This document shows positions 1-5,961 of a stretch of 9,867 nt of DNA, in pieces. The stretch is from Candidatus Atribacter fermentans. Its GTDB lineage: Bacteria; Atribacterota; Atribacteria; Atribacterales; Atribacteraceae. Each line of letters opens with the position of its first letter. The first letter of the stretch is position 1. Below the pieces are notes generated by a model. That model was not told the DNA's origin. It saw only the letters and a list, made by a program, of their open reading frames with translations, and ran no database searches. The stretch is from assembly GCA_012517485.1 (NCBI GenBank), contig JAAYUT010000239.1:1-9867 (forward strand). The letters are read 5' to 3'. Position numbers and translations under genes: made by a program.

Positions 1-21
1 GATAATGAATGAAAGTTTAAA

Positions 22-50
22 TCGACCTGGAACCACGGTTGATATATAAT
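22..50 (+). promoter_or_regulatory. Candidate sigma70-type promoter for the epimerase/phosphohexomutase pair
   Basis: TCGACC (22-27, 4 of 6 matches to TTGACA) lies 17 nt before a perfect TATAAT (45-50). This predicts a start near position 57 and a leader of about 50 nt before the ATG at 107. The spacing and perfect -10 are seen directly. The window begins just upstream, so a transcript entering from further left cannot be excluded. Confidence 0.5.
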
Positions 51-106
51 TGGGAATGGATTTCAAAATTTTAATTTATTTAACCATGATGCTTGGAGGA
101 TGAAAC

Positions 107-1093
107 ATGAAAGCAAAAAAAGTCCTGGTTATTGGTGGGACTGGACATATTGGAAGTTACTTGGTACCGCTCCTGGTTAGTAGAAACTATGAGGTTACGG
201 TATTTTCTCGAGGTACAACCAGACCCTATCCGGGATCAATAGTTTGGAAAAAAATAAATCAAATAAAAATTGATCGCGAACGGGATGAAAAAAACGGGAA
301 TTGGCAAGAAAGAATCAAGGACCTTGAGCCCGATATTATTGTCGATCTCATTTGTTTTGATCCAAATAGTGCACAAATAATGGCGGAAATAATTGACCAA
401 GTTGACATTCATCTCCTCACTTGTGGGACGGCTTGGATATATGGAAAAACCTGTATTATACCAACTCCAGAGACAGCACCTCGTAATCCCCAAAATGATT
501 ACGCGCAAAAAAAAGTTGATATCGAGAAAATTCTCCTTTCTTATACCCATGAAGGGCACATTCAGGCGACCCTTATCCACCCAACTCACATAACTGGACC
601 AGGAAAACCTTTTATCACTCCATTTGGGGATAACAATCTTAAAACTCTACAAGACATCATGAATGGAAAGGAAATATATCTTCTCGATGGGGGCTTTAGT
701 ACTTTGCACCATGTCCATCCGGCTGACATTGCTTTTCTTTTTTTAAGATGTATTGAAGAAAAAGATTACACCATCGGCGAGTGCTTTAACTGTGGAGCAA
801 CCCATGCAATGACATTTTTTGGATTAGGCCGTTATCTTGCTCAGCTCATGAATGTAGAATTCCGATTTCAAAATATCTCTATAGAAGAATACACTGAAAA
901 TTTTGGTTATCCAACCATGGCAGCCGATCACGTCCGTCAGGGATGTTGTGTCTCAATGAGTAAATCTTTGGAAATGCTCAATTTCTCACCCCGCTATAGC
1001 CCTGAAGATGCGGTTCGAGAAGCCTTAAATGATTTAATTCTTCAAAAAAAACTATCCTGGGGTAAAACCAATGAGCATTTACAAAGATTGTGA
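107..1093 (+). CDS. NAD-dependent epimerase/dehydratase family protein (extended SDR)
   Basis: This is a 328-residue cytoplasmic oxidoreductase of the extended short-chain dehydrogenase/reductase family. The N-terminus carries the Rossmann dinucleotide motif GGTGHIG (residues 10-16), and the catalytic pair Tyr132/Lys136 sits in DYAQKK (YxxxK). The segment LLTCGTAWIYG (103-113) fills the usual Ser/Thr-containing active-site strand. Features such as VDLICFDP (79-86) and LHHVHPADIA (200-209) recall a subfamily annotated only as NAD-dependent epimerase/dehydratase, so the substrate is unassigned. A nucleotide sugar is likely given the neighbour. The ATG is preceded by GGAGGA (95-100) at good spacing. 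The 3' end overlaps the next gene by 23 nt, which implies co-transcription and probably translational coupling with the phosphohexomutase. The family is certain; the specific reaction is not. Confidence 0.9.
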   Translation: MKAKKVLVIGGTGHIGSYLVPLLVSRNYEVTVFSRGTTRPYPGSIVWKKINQIKIDRERDEKNGNWQERIKDLEPDIIVDLICFDPNSAQIMAEIIDQVDIHLLTCGTAWIYGKTCIIPTPETAPRNPQNDYAQKKVDIEKILLSYTHEGHIQATLIHPTHITGPGKPFITPFGDNNLKTLQDIMNGKEIYLLDGGFSTLHHVHPADIAFLFLRCIEEKDYTIGECFNCGATHAMTFFGLGRYLAQLMNVEFRFQNISIEEYTENFGYPTMAADHVRQGCCVSMSKSLEMLNFSPRYSPEDAVREALNDLILQKKLSWGKTNEHLQRL

Positions 1094-2459
1094 TATACGA
1101 GGCATTTATCCTGATGAAGTAAACGAAGAAATTGCTTATTTAATTGGACGAGCAGCGGGTTCAATGGTCCCGGCAGGAAGCTGCTTTATAGTCGGAGGAG
1201 ATGTTCGAATCAGTACTCCTCCCCTAAAAGAAAATTTAATACGCGGATTAGTAGAGAGTGGAATACATGTGACTGATATAGGAATCGTTCCTACTCCGCT
1301 TCTATATTTTGTTATTGATTATCTCCACTTTCGAGGAGGTATTATGGTTACTGCTTCTCATAATCCAGCTGCATACAATGGTTTTAAAATCCTCTTAGAT
1401 GAAATGCCGATCACACCCAAAGATATAAAAGAGATTCAAAAAAGGGTTCTGGAAAAAAACTTCCGCAATCAGTTAGGACAAATTGATCAAGTCAAAAATT
1501 TTGAAAAGGAATACCTCCTTTTTTTAAAAAAATTTTCGACTCCACCCCAAAGGAAATTAACTCTTGTGGTTGATTGTGGAAACGGAAGTTATTCTGGTTT
1601 AGCCCCTGATTTTTTAACCTCGCTTGGATACCACGTTATTTCACTTTTTTGCGAACCAGATGGTTCTTTCCCCAACCGTCCTCCTAATCCTTCACAGCCT
1701 GAAAATTTAAGTGCTCTTTGTCAAACCATTCTTCAACATCAGGCTGACGTTGGGATTGCATTTGATGGAGATGGTGATCGAGTGATCTTTGTCGATGAAA
1801 GGGGGGAAGTCATTCTTCCTGAACATGGGATGATTTTCTTCATTCGCCATCTCTTTTCCAGTCATTCTTCTAACCAAAAATTTGTCTATGATATAAAAAG
1901 TTCTCGAATTGTTGCTGACGAGGTTCAACGTTTGGGCGGCATCCCCTTAGTCGAAAGATCTGGTCACACCTATATAAAAACGCGCCTCATCCGAGAAGAT
2001 GCAATAATGGCGGGCGAAATTAGCGGGCATTATTTTTTTCGTGAGATTCACCGTGATGATGGGCTTTTTGCTGCAATGGTTTTTCTTAGTTATCTTTCCT
2101 CCCAAAATTCACCTCTTTCTAAAATCATTGAAACCTATCCTACTCCACACGTTACCCCTGACATTCGCATACAAACTCGTTCCTTTCCCAATTTATTGAG
2201 TACACTCAAAAAATCTCATTCAAAGGAAAAAAATGTTACTACTATTGATGGTTTTCGGGTTGATTGGATTGAAGGATGGGGATTAGTTAGAAAATCAGTA
2301 ACCGAACCAATGTATACTCTTCGCTTTGAAGCCAATCAAAATGCAAATCTTTTCGAGATTGTCCATCGCTTTCTTTATGCTCTTCCTGATGTTGAGCAAG
2401 AAATCTTGACTCGATTAAAAAATAACAGAGAAATTAAAACCATTGACAATGGTGACTAA
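1071..2459 (+). CDS. Phosphomannomutase/phosphoglucomutase (alpha-D-phosphohexomutase, AlgC/ManB type)
   Basis: This is a 462-residue cytoplasmic enzyme, the usual length of bacterial AlgC-type phosphohexomutases. They interconvert hexose 6-phosphate and hexose 1-phosphate and so feed GDP-mannose or UDP/dTDP-glucose synthesis. All four family signatures are visible. The phosphoserine loop is TASHNPAAYNG (94-104, Ser96). The magnesium loop is DGDGDR (232-237). The sugar-recognition loop is GEISGHY (315-321). The phosphate-binding loop is RKSVTEP (407-413) within a typical C-terminal domain. RSGHTYIK (296-303) matches the domain 3 motif. The opening MSIYKDCDIRGIYPDE is the canonical N-terminus and supports the start at 1071, although no strong ribosome site precedes it. 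Translation is therefore probably coupled to the overlapping SDR gene. Mannose versus glucose preference cannot be read from the sequence. Confidence 0.95.
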   Translation: MSIYKDCDIRGIYPDEVNEEIAYLIGRAAGSMVPAGSCFIVGGDVRISTPPLKENLIRGLVESGIHVTDIGIVPTPLLYFVIDYLHFRGGIMVTASHNPAAYNGFKILLDEMPITPKDIKEIQKRVLEKNFRNQLGQIDQVKNFEKEYLLFLKKFSTPPQRKLTLVVDCGNGSYSGLAPDFLTSLGYHVISLFCEPDGSFPNRPPNPSQPENLSALCQTILQHQADVGIAFDGDGDRVIFVDERGEVILPEHGMIFFIRHLFSSHSSNQKFVYDIKSSRIVADEVQRLGGIPLVERSGHTYIKTRLIREDAIMAGEISGHYFFREIHRDDGLFAAMVFLSYLSSQNSPLSKIIETYPTPHVTPDIRIQTRSFPNLLSTLKKSHSKEKNVTTIDGFRVDWIEGWGLVRKSVTEPMYTLRFEANQNANLFEIVHRFLYALPDVEQEILTRLKNNREIKTIDNGD

Positions 2460-2467
2460 ACCAAATT

Positions 2468-2489
2468 ACGAGTAGTTTTATTCGTCTTT
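2468..2489 (+). terminator. Weak rho-independent terminator after the phosphohexomutase gene
   Basis: ACGAGTA (2468-2474) pairs with TATTCGT (2479-2485) to give a 7-bp stem with one G-T wobble and a GTTT loop, followed by CTTTTATG. It lies 9 nt past the stop codon and just before the next gene's promoter, the expected place for an operon end. The stem is AT-rich and the U run is short, so it may be leaky. Confidence 0.45.
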
Positions 2490-2531
2490 TATGTATTTTC
2501 ATCCTTATCAATTTTCTCATGGAATAGAATC

Positions 2532-2560
2532 TTGATAATATTTTACATCTGTCATATAAT
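2532..2560 (+). promoter_or_regulatory. Near-consensus promoter of the S24 repressor gene (leaderless start)
   Basis: TTGATA (2532-2537, 5 of 6) and a perfect TATAAT (2555-2560) are separated by exactly 17 nt. Only 6 nt separate the -10 hexamer from the ATG at 2567, so the predicted +1 falls on the A of the start codon. No Shine-Dalgarno sequence precedes the ATG. The 7-mer at the -35 (TTGATAA, 2532-2538) has an inverted copy TTATCAA at 2505-2511, a possible but unproven autoregulatory site. Confidence 0.75.
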
Positions 2561-2566
2561 AAATTC

Positions 2567-3214
2567 ATGGCGTTCAAAGATTGGCTTAGAGAAAAAATGC
2601 AAGAAAAAAATTGGAATCAAGTTCAACTGGCTCAAGCATCTGGCGTTTCCCAAGCAGCTATTTGCCGATGGCTCAAAGGTGAAAGGGAACCAGATATTAC
2701 CACTTTGCAAAAAATAGGGAGAACAATGAAAATACCTGAGTGGGAATTGCTTCTCATAACAGGTATTATTAATCGCGATGTTTTTACTTTGGAAGATGAT
2801 GATATTGCTATTCCTATTCTTTCCTCAAAAATTCCCTGTGGTATAGCCGAAAATGATTTTAATACTTACACCGTTGGTTATGAGGTCTTTAAAAAATCAC
2901 TTATCCAAATGAAAACCGGGAACTCTTATCCGGATAAGATTCGTTTATTCATTGTCCGAGCCAAAGGAGATTCGATGACTGGTAAAGGAATTACAGAAAA
3001 CGATTTGGTAATTTTCTCCCCTGATCTTCAAACTATGTCTGGAGATGTTGCTATCGTTGAACTTGAAGACATCGGCTTATGCATTAAGGAAGTTATTTTT
3101 CAGGATCATGCAGTCATCCTTAAGTCTGCAAATCCCAAATATGACCCCATTATCCTAATTGACAAACCTGCACGTATTATTGGAAAAGTTATTATGCATG
3201 TTGGTTATCATTGA
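2567..3214 (+). CDS. LexA-like transcriptional repressor: XRE-type HTH plus S24 self-cleaving peptidase domain
   Basis: This 215-residue protein has a Cro/CI-type helix-turn-helix at about 14-53, with key stretches QVQLAQASGVSQAAICRWL and KGEREPDITTLQKIG. A C-terminal S24 peptidase domain follows, from about residue 80. The likely self-cleavage bond is Cys91-Gly92 in KIPCGIAE; a Cys-Gly site is used by UmuD, while LexA uses Ala-Gly. The catalytic Ser136 is in AKGDSMTG and Lys174 in GLCIKEV, 38 residues apart as is normal for the family. The stretch between cleavage site and Ser (45 residues) is about 10 longer than in LexA. The expected role is a dimeric DNA-binding repressor inactivated by RecA-stimulated or stress-linked autocleavage. 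No phage genes lie nearby, so it is either a resident stress regulator or a prophage remnant; its targets are unknown. The start follows from HTH position and the promoter geometry. Confidence 0.88.
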   Translation: MAFKDWLREKMQEKNWNQVQLAQASGVSQAAICRWLKGEREPDITTLQKIGRTMKIPEWELLLITGIINRDVFTLEDDDIAIPILSSKIPCGIAENDFNTYTVGYEVFKKSLIQMKTGNSYPDKIRLFIVRAKGDSMTGKGITENDLVIFSPDLQTMSGDVAIVELEDIGLCIKEVIFQDHAVILKSANPKYDPIILIDKPARIIGKVIMHVGYH

Positions 3215-3284
3215 TAGCTTCAAGAAAATAAGGGATAATAATACCGACCAAAATGAATTCTAACTTTTTGCTTATTTGTTCCTT

Positions 3285-3314
3285 TTGGCTATTTAATCTG
3301 GAACATTATATATT
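3285..3314 (+). promoter_or_regulatory. Candidate promoter for signal peptidase I
   Basis: TTGGCT (3285-3290, 4 of 6) is followed after 18 nt by TATATT (3309-3314, 5 of 6), predicting a start near 3321. Just downstream, AAGGAG (3325-3330) resembles a ribosome site but has no start codon at usable distance. The true lepB site is at 3377-3385. Moderate support only. Confidence 0.4.
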
Positions 3315-3389
3315 GTAATTTGATAAGGAGTGAATAGAACCTTAATAAAATTAGAGCTTTGATCACTTCCATTCATGAAGAGGTGCAGA

Positions 3390-3971
3390 ATGAAAAAAGA
3401 AAAATCTCCTTCAAAGATTGATAATAACGCTCGTTTACCAAAAGAAACAAAAAAGAAAAGCCCCTTACGGGAAGCCATCGAAACCATTGTTTGGTCCTTG
3501 GTGATCGCTTTATTAATCATTCAATTTGTCGTTCAAAGTTTTTATATTCCTTCAAGTTCAATGGAACCCACTTTGGTTCCAGGAGAAAGGGTCCTGGTCG
3601 CTAAGTTTTATTATCGAATCACCGAACCACAGAGAGGAGACATTATTGTTTTTCGATATCCAATTGATAATAGAAAAAATTTAATAAAAAGAGTCATTGG
3701 ACTTCCCGGTGAAAAGATTAAAATATCGAACGGGATGATCTACGTAAATGGTGAACCTCTTCAGGGAGATAAATTTGGCCGTACTTATTATGACTATGGA
3801 TTTTATGGAGAGGGAGAAAAAACCGTTCCAGAAGACTCTTATTTTGTACTCGGCGATAATAGCTTAAATAGTGATGACAGTCGCTTTTGGGGTTATGTCC
3901 CTCGTAAGAATATATTAGGGCGGGCATTTCTCATCTACTGGCCTTTAACTCATATTACCTTACTAAAATAA
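3390..3971 (+). CDS. lepB: Signal peptidase I
   Basis: This membrane-bound serine protease removes signal peptides from Sec- and Tat-exported proteins, such as the solute-binding protein encoded at 6935-8560. Numbering from the ATG at 3390 gives 193 residues. The parts in order are a lysine-rich cytoplasmic tail (1-30), one membrane anchor (about 33-52, SLVIALLIIQFVV core), the catalytic Ser57 in IPSSSMEPTL (box B), Lys100 in NLIKRVIGLPGE (box D), and box E GDNSLNSDDSR (155-165). The Ser/Lys dyad is complete, and the length is normal for the short bacterial form with one N-terminal anchor. An in-frame ATG at 3375 would add five residues (MKRCR). I prefer 3390 because GAAGAGGTG (3377-3385) sits at proper distance before it and lies inside the longer reading. 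It appears to be monocistronic and ends at the hairpin 3979-4015. Confidence 0.95.
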   Translation: MKKEKSPSKIDNNARLPKETKKKSPLREAIETIVWSLVIALLIIQFVVQSFYIPSSSMEPTLVPGERVLVAKFYYRITEPQRGDIIVFRYPIDNRKNLIKRVIGLPGEKIKISNGMIYVNGEPLQGDKFGRTYYDYGFYGEGEKTVPEDSYFVLGDNSLNSDDSRFWGYVPRKNILGRAFLIYWPLTHITLLK

Positions 3972-3978
3972 ATTCTTT

Positions 3979-4015
3979 CATCACGATGGGTTTTTTAGAT
4001 AAACCCATCGTGATG
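3979..4015. terminator. Bidirectional hairpin between convergent lepB and CDF exporter genes
   Basis: Positions 3979-3993 and 4001-4015 form a perfect 15-bp inverted repeat (arms CATCACGATGGGTTT and its complement) with a 7-nt loop. It starts 7 nt past the lepB stop and ends 14 nt before the exporter stop. It therefore can serve both transcripts. The runs after the stem are short on both strands (TTTCC; GAAAG), so it may act as much as an RNA 3'-end stabiliser or pause as a classical U-tract terminator. Confidence 0.8.
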
Positions 4016-4029
4016 TTTCCTAAATTATT

Positions 4030-4902
4030 TTAAATGTTTGTAACTGGTTCTATGTGAACTACTACATCCGAGACTCCAGGTATATTTTTTTTTAAAGTAT
4101 CTTCGACCTGATTAGAAATAATATGGGCATTTTGAACGTTCATATTGTCAGCAACTAATAGGTGAAGATCGATATGAATATCATCTTTTCGACCTCGGGT
4201 CCTAATTTTGTGACAGCCTTTAACCTCTGGAATAGAAAGAACAAAATGAGTAATAACCGAGGGATCAACGATGATGCGGTCGCATAAAACATCAGAACTC
4301 CTGAAAAGAATCTCGATCCCAGATTTTAAAATTAAACCGGCAATAACTATAGCCGCAATCACATCTAACCACGTTACTCCCAATCGAACAGCAATAAGAG
4401 TAATAACAACCGAAAGAGAAACAAAAATATCGCTCAATGTATGAAGAGCATCGCTGGTAAGTATATCGCTATGGAGCCGTTTACCTATTCGAGTTTCATA
4501 ACTGACTACAAGAATATTAACAAACAATACAATTGCCATAATGATAAAACTTGAAGGAGTAACATCAGGAATAATTGGTTTACTTAAACGGTCAAATGCT
4601 TCTCTTAAAATATCAATACTCACAATAAAAAGAAGCAAAGCAATGGCAATAGAAGCAAAGCTCTCAAATTTTTTATGCCCATAAGGATGATTCCCATCGG
4701 CAGGTTGAACTGAAATAGAAATCGCTATCAATCCAATGATATTCGAAGCCCCGTCAGAAAGAGAATGATATCCATCGGCTACCATACTAGCTGAGCCAAT
4801 ATATCTCCCGCATAATAATTTAGCCAGGGCCACTCCCCAATTCAGGAGTAAAATCCCCAGCAATACATTACGAATCGTATAATAACGGGTTTGTTCGGTC
4901 AT
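4030..4902 (-). CDS. Cation diffusion facilitator (CDF) family divalent metal efflux transporter
   Basis: This 290-residue inner-membrane protein exports divalent metal cations by proton antiport, usually as a dimer. Six hydrophobic segments fill residues 10-200, and a cytoplasmic ferredoxin-like metal-sensing domain occupies about 205-290. The metal site in TM2 is HSLSD (His46, Asp50) and in TM5 HTLSD (His154, Asp158). The loop GNHPYGHKKFE (70-80) is the family hallmark after TM2. The HxxxD/HxxxD combination is common in zinc and zinc/cobalt exporters, whereas YiiP has DxxxD in TM2. The C-terminal domain keeps several histidines (IHIDLHLLV, VVHIEP) that could bind regulatory metal. The ATG at 4902 has GGAGGA (4909-4914) 6 nt upstream. 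The gene stands alone behind a czcD/NiCo-type riboswitch, which argues for cobalt, nickel or iron(II) export rather than zinc alone. Confidence 0.93.
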   Translation of the reverse strand: MTEQTRYYTIRNVLLGILLLNWGVALAKLLCGRYIGSASMVADGYHSLSDGASNIIGLIAISISVQPADGNHPYGHKKFESFASIAIALLLFIVSIDILREAFDRLSKPIIPDVTPSSFIIMAIVLFVNILVVSYETRIGKRLHSDILTSDALHTLSDIFVSLSVVITLIAVRLGVTWLDVIAAIVIAGLILKSGIEILFRSSDVLCDRIIVDPSVITHFVLSIPEVKGCHKIRTRGRKDDIHIDLHLLVADNMNVQNAHIISNQVEDTLKKNIPGVSDVVVHIEPVTNI

Positions 4903-4923
4903 CGAAAATCCTCCAAATTAAAC

Positions 4924-4958
4924 AAAAAAACCTGTAAGACCAATGTTGGTCCCACAGG
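4924..4958 (-). terminator. Intrinsic terminator (expression platform of the metal riboswitch)
   Basis: On the - strand CCTGT (4958-4954) pairs with ACAGG (4935-4931) and GACCAA (4951-4946, read on the opposite strand) pairs with TTGGTC (4943-4938). The two helices are separated by a 2x2 internal loop and closed by a 2-nt loop. Seven U residues follow (4930-4924), so this is a strong terminator. It sits 10 nt before the exporter's ribosome site. Its 5' arm reuses the 3' strand of aptamer helix P4 and the conserved GGGAC junction, so ligand-stabilised aptamer and terminator are mutually exclusive. It is probably also the end of the upstream sugar importer operon. Confidence 0.88.
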
Positions 4959-5026
4959 TTTTTGCCCGTTGCTTTTTGCCCAGCCCCATTACCTGACGAA
5001 CTCAAGATAATCGCCTGCTCCATGTC
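4943..5026 (-). promoter_or_regulatory. czcD/NiCo-type metal riboswitch aptamer upstream of the CDF exporter
   Basis: Read on the - strand, the leader shows in order: AGCAGGC (5019-5013), helix P2 (5011-5002 with 4996-4988, GTTCG loop, one bulged U), GCTGGGC (4984-4978), an AAAAA loop closed by GC/GC (short P3), GCAAC (4972-4968), helix P4 ACGGG/CCTGT (4969-4965 with 4958-4954), then GGGAC (4953-4949). These segments and their order match the four-helix czcD (NiCo) aptamer as I remember it: AGCAGGC, GCCGGGC, GCAAC and UGUGGGAC around P2, P3 and P4. P1 is weak, only a few pairs between 5020-5025 and 4949-4943. That class binds Co(II)/Ni(II), with later reports of Fe(II), and turns on metal exporters. 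The location before a CDF gene and the overlapping terminator agree with an ON-switch. The class assignment is from memory, without a covariance-model score. Confidence 0.82.
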
Positions 5027-5032
5027 TATTTT

Positions 5033-5061
5033 ATTATATAAAAAATACTTCTCACATTCAA
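5033..5061 (-). promoter_or_regulatory. Promoter of the riboswitch-CDF exporter transcript
   Basis: On the - strand TTGAAT (5061-5056, 4 of 6) and a perfect TATAAT (5038-5033) are exactly 17 nt apart. The predicted start is near 5026, which is the first base of the predicted aptamer. This agreement between independent predictions supports both. The promoter lies 27 nt after the stop of the MalG-like gene. Confidence 0.7.
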
Positions 5062-5087
5062 CTCATCACATTAGGACAGTTATCCAC

Positions 5088-5939
5088 TTACCCCTTCACC
5101 GCACCAAAGGTTAAACCTCTAACAATATATTTCTGAACCGTTAAGGCCAGGACTGCCGGAGGAACAATTGCTAATAACATTCGAGTGGCCACATACCAGA
5201 ATTGAATCCCTTGGGTATCTTGCGTACCAGCGATAATAACCGTCATCGGCGAAGCCTTCGCATATGTCATTATGAAAGCGAACAAAAACTCGTTCCAAGC
5301 AAATGAAAAACAGATTATTCCCGCTGAAACCAAAGCTGGTGCTGCCAATGGTAAAGCCATTCGAAAAAAGGCTTGAAACCGAGAGCAACCATCAACCAAA
5401 GCCGATTCTTCAATTTCTTCAGGAAGTTCCTTAAAAGCATCACGTAATATGAGGACGGCAAAAGGAATAGTAAAAGTTGCATTTACCAAAATTAAAGCAA
5501 CAACATTATCTATTAAGCCTATATTTTTAAAAATCAAAAAGAAGGGAATAACAGTTGCAGCTGGAGGAAGAAAACGCTGTGATAATATCCACATTGATAT
5601 ACTCTTATTCGACCAACCATGATAACGGAAACGAGCTAATCCATATCCAGCCAGGGTACCAATCCCCAAAGCAATTAAAGCTGCACCAATGCCGATTGCC
5701 AGTGAATTTCCCATTGCCCGAGTGATTTCTTTGCCTCGCAATTGAAACTCCGACTTCCAGTTATCTAAGGTAGGATCGAATTGAACACCCGGGATGAAAG
5801 ATAACCGAAATACATCAGCTGGTTTCTTTATAGAAGTGATAACAGCCCAATAAAAGGGAAAGAGCATCCAAATGGCAACTATGACCACAATGATCCACAG
5901 AATTATATTTATTATAATTTTGCCCCTACGAGTTCTCAT
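5088..5939 (-). CDS. Carbohydrate ABC transporter permease, MalG-like (second permease)
   Basis: This 283-residue inner-membrane subunit is one half of the translocation channel of a family 1 carbohydrate ABC importer. Six membrane segments are visible: about 10-30, 77-100, 113-133, 143-165, 202-224 and 250-268. The ATPase-docking EAA loop is EESALVDGCSRFQAFFRMALP (177-197) with the conserved glycine Gly184. The end GLTFGAVKG and the segment SQRFLPPAATVIPFFLIF resemble polyol/sugar permeases of the SmoG/MalG type, so a sugar or sugar alcohol is the likely substrate. The ATG has GAGGTG (5945-5950) 5 nt upstream. The gene lies 22 nt after the MalF-like gene and is last in the operon, with no ATPase following. 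No terminator lies between it and the riboswitch promoter, so its mRNA probably runs into the riboswitch terminator. Confidence 0.93.
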   Translation of the reverse strand: MRTRRGKIIINIILWIIVVIVAIWMLFPFYWAVITSIKKPADVFRLSFIPGVQFDPTLDNWKSEFQLRGKEITRAMGNSLAIGIGAALIALGIGTLAGYGLARFRYHGWSNKSISMWILSQRFLPPAATVIPFFLIFKNIGLIDNVVALILVNATFTIPFAVLILRDAFKELPEEIEESALVDGCSRFQAFFRMALPLAAPALVSAGIICFSFAWNEFLFAFIMTYAKASPMTVIIAGTQDTQGIQFWYVATRMLLAIVPPAVLALTVQKYIVRGLTFGAVKG

Positions 5940-5961
5940 TTCTACACCTCATGGCTTTATT

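Noticed and set aside
236..589. 117-codon - strand open frame
   Set aside because: It lies wholly inside the SDR gene, whose + strand product has clear family motifs; no ribosome site or recognisable protein feature in the antisense frame.
5078..5090. DnaA-box-like TTATCCACT near 5080, and ATATCCACA at 9470-9478
   Set aside because: Single imperfect 9-mers without clustering, and no dnaA, dnaN or gyrB nearby; not an origin.
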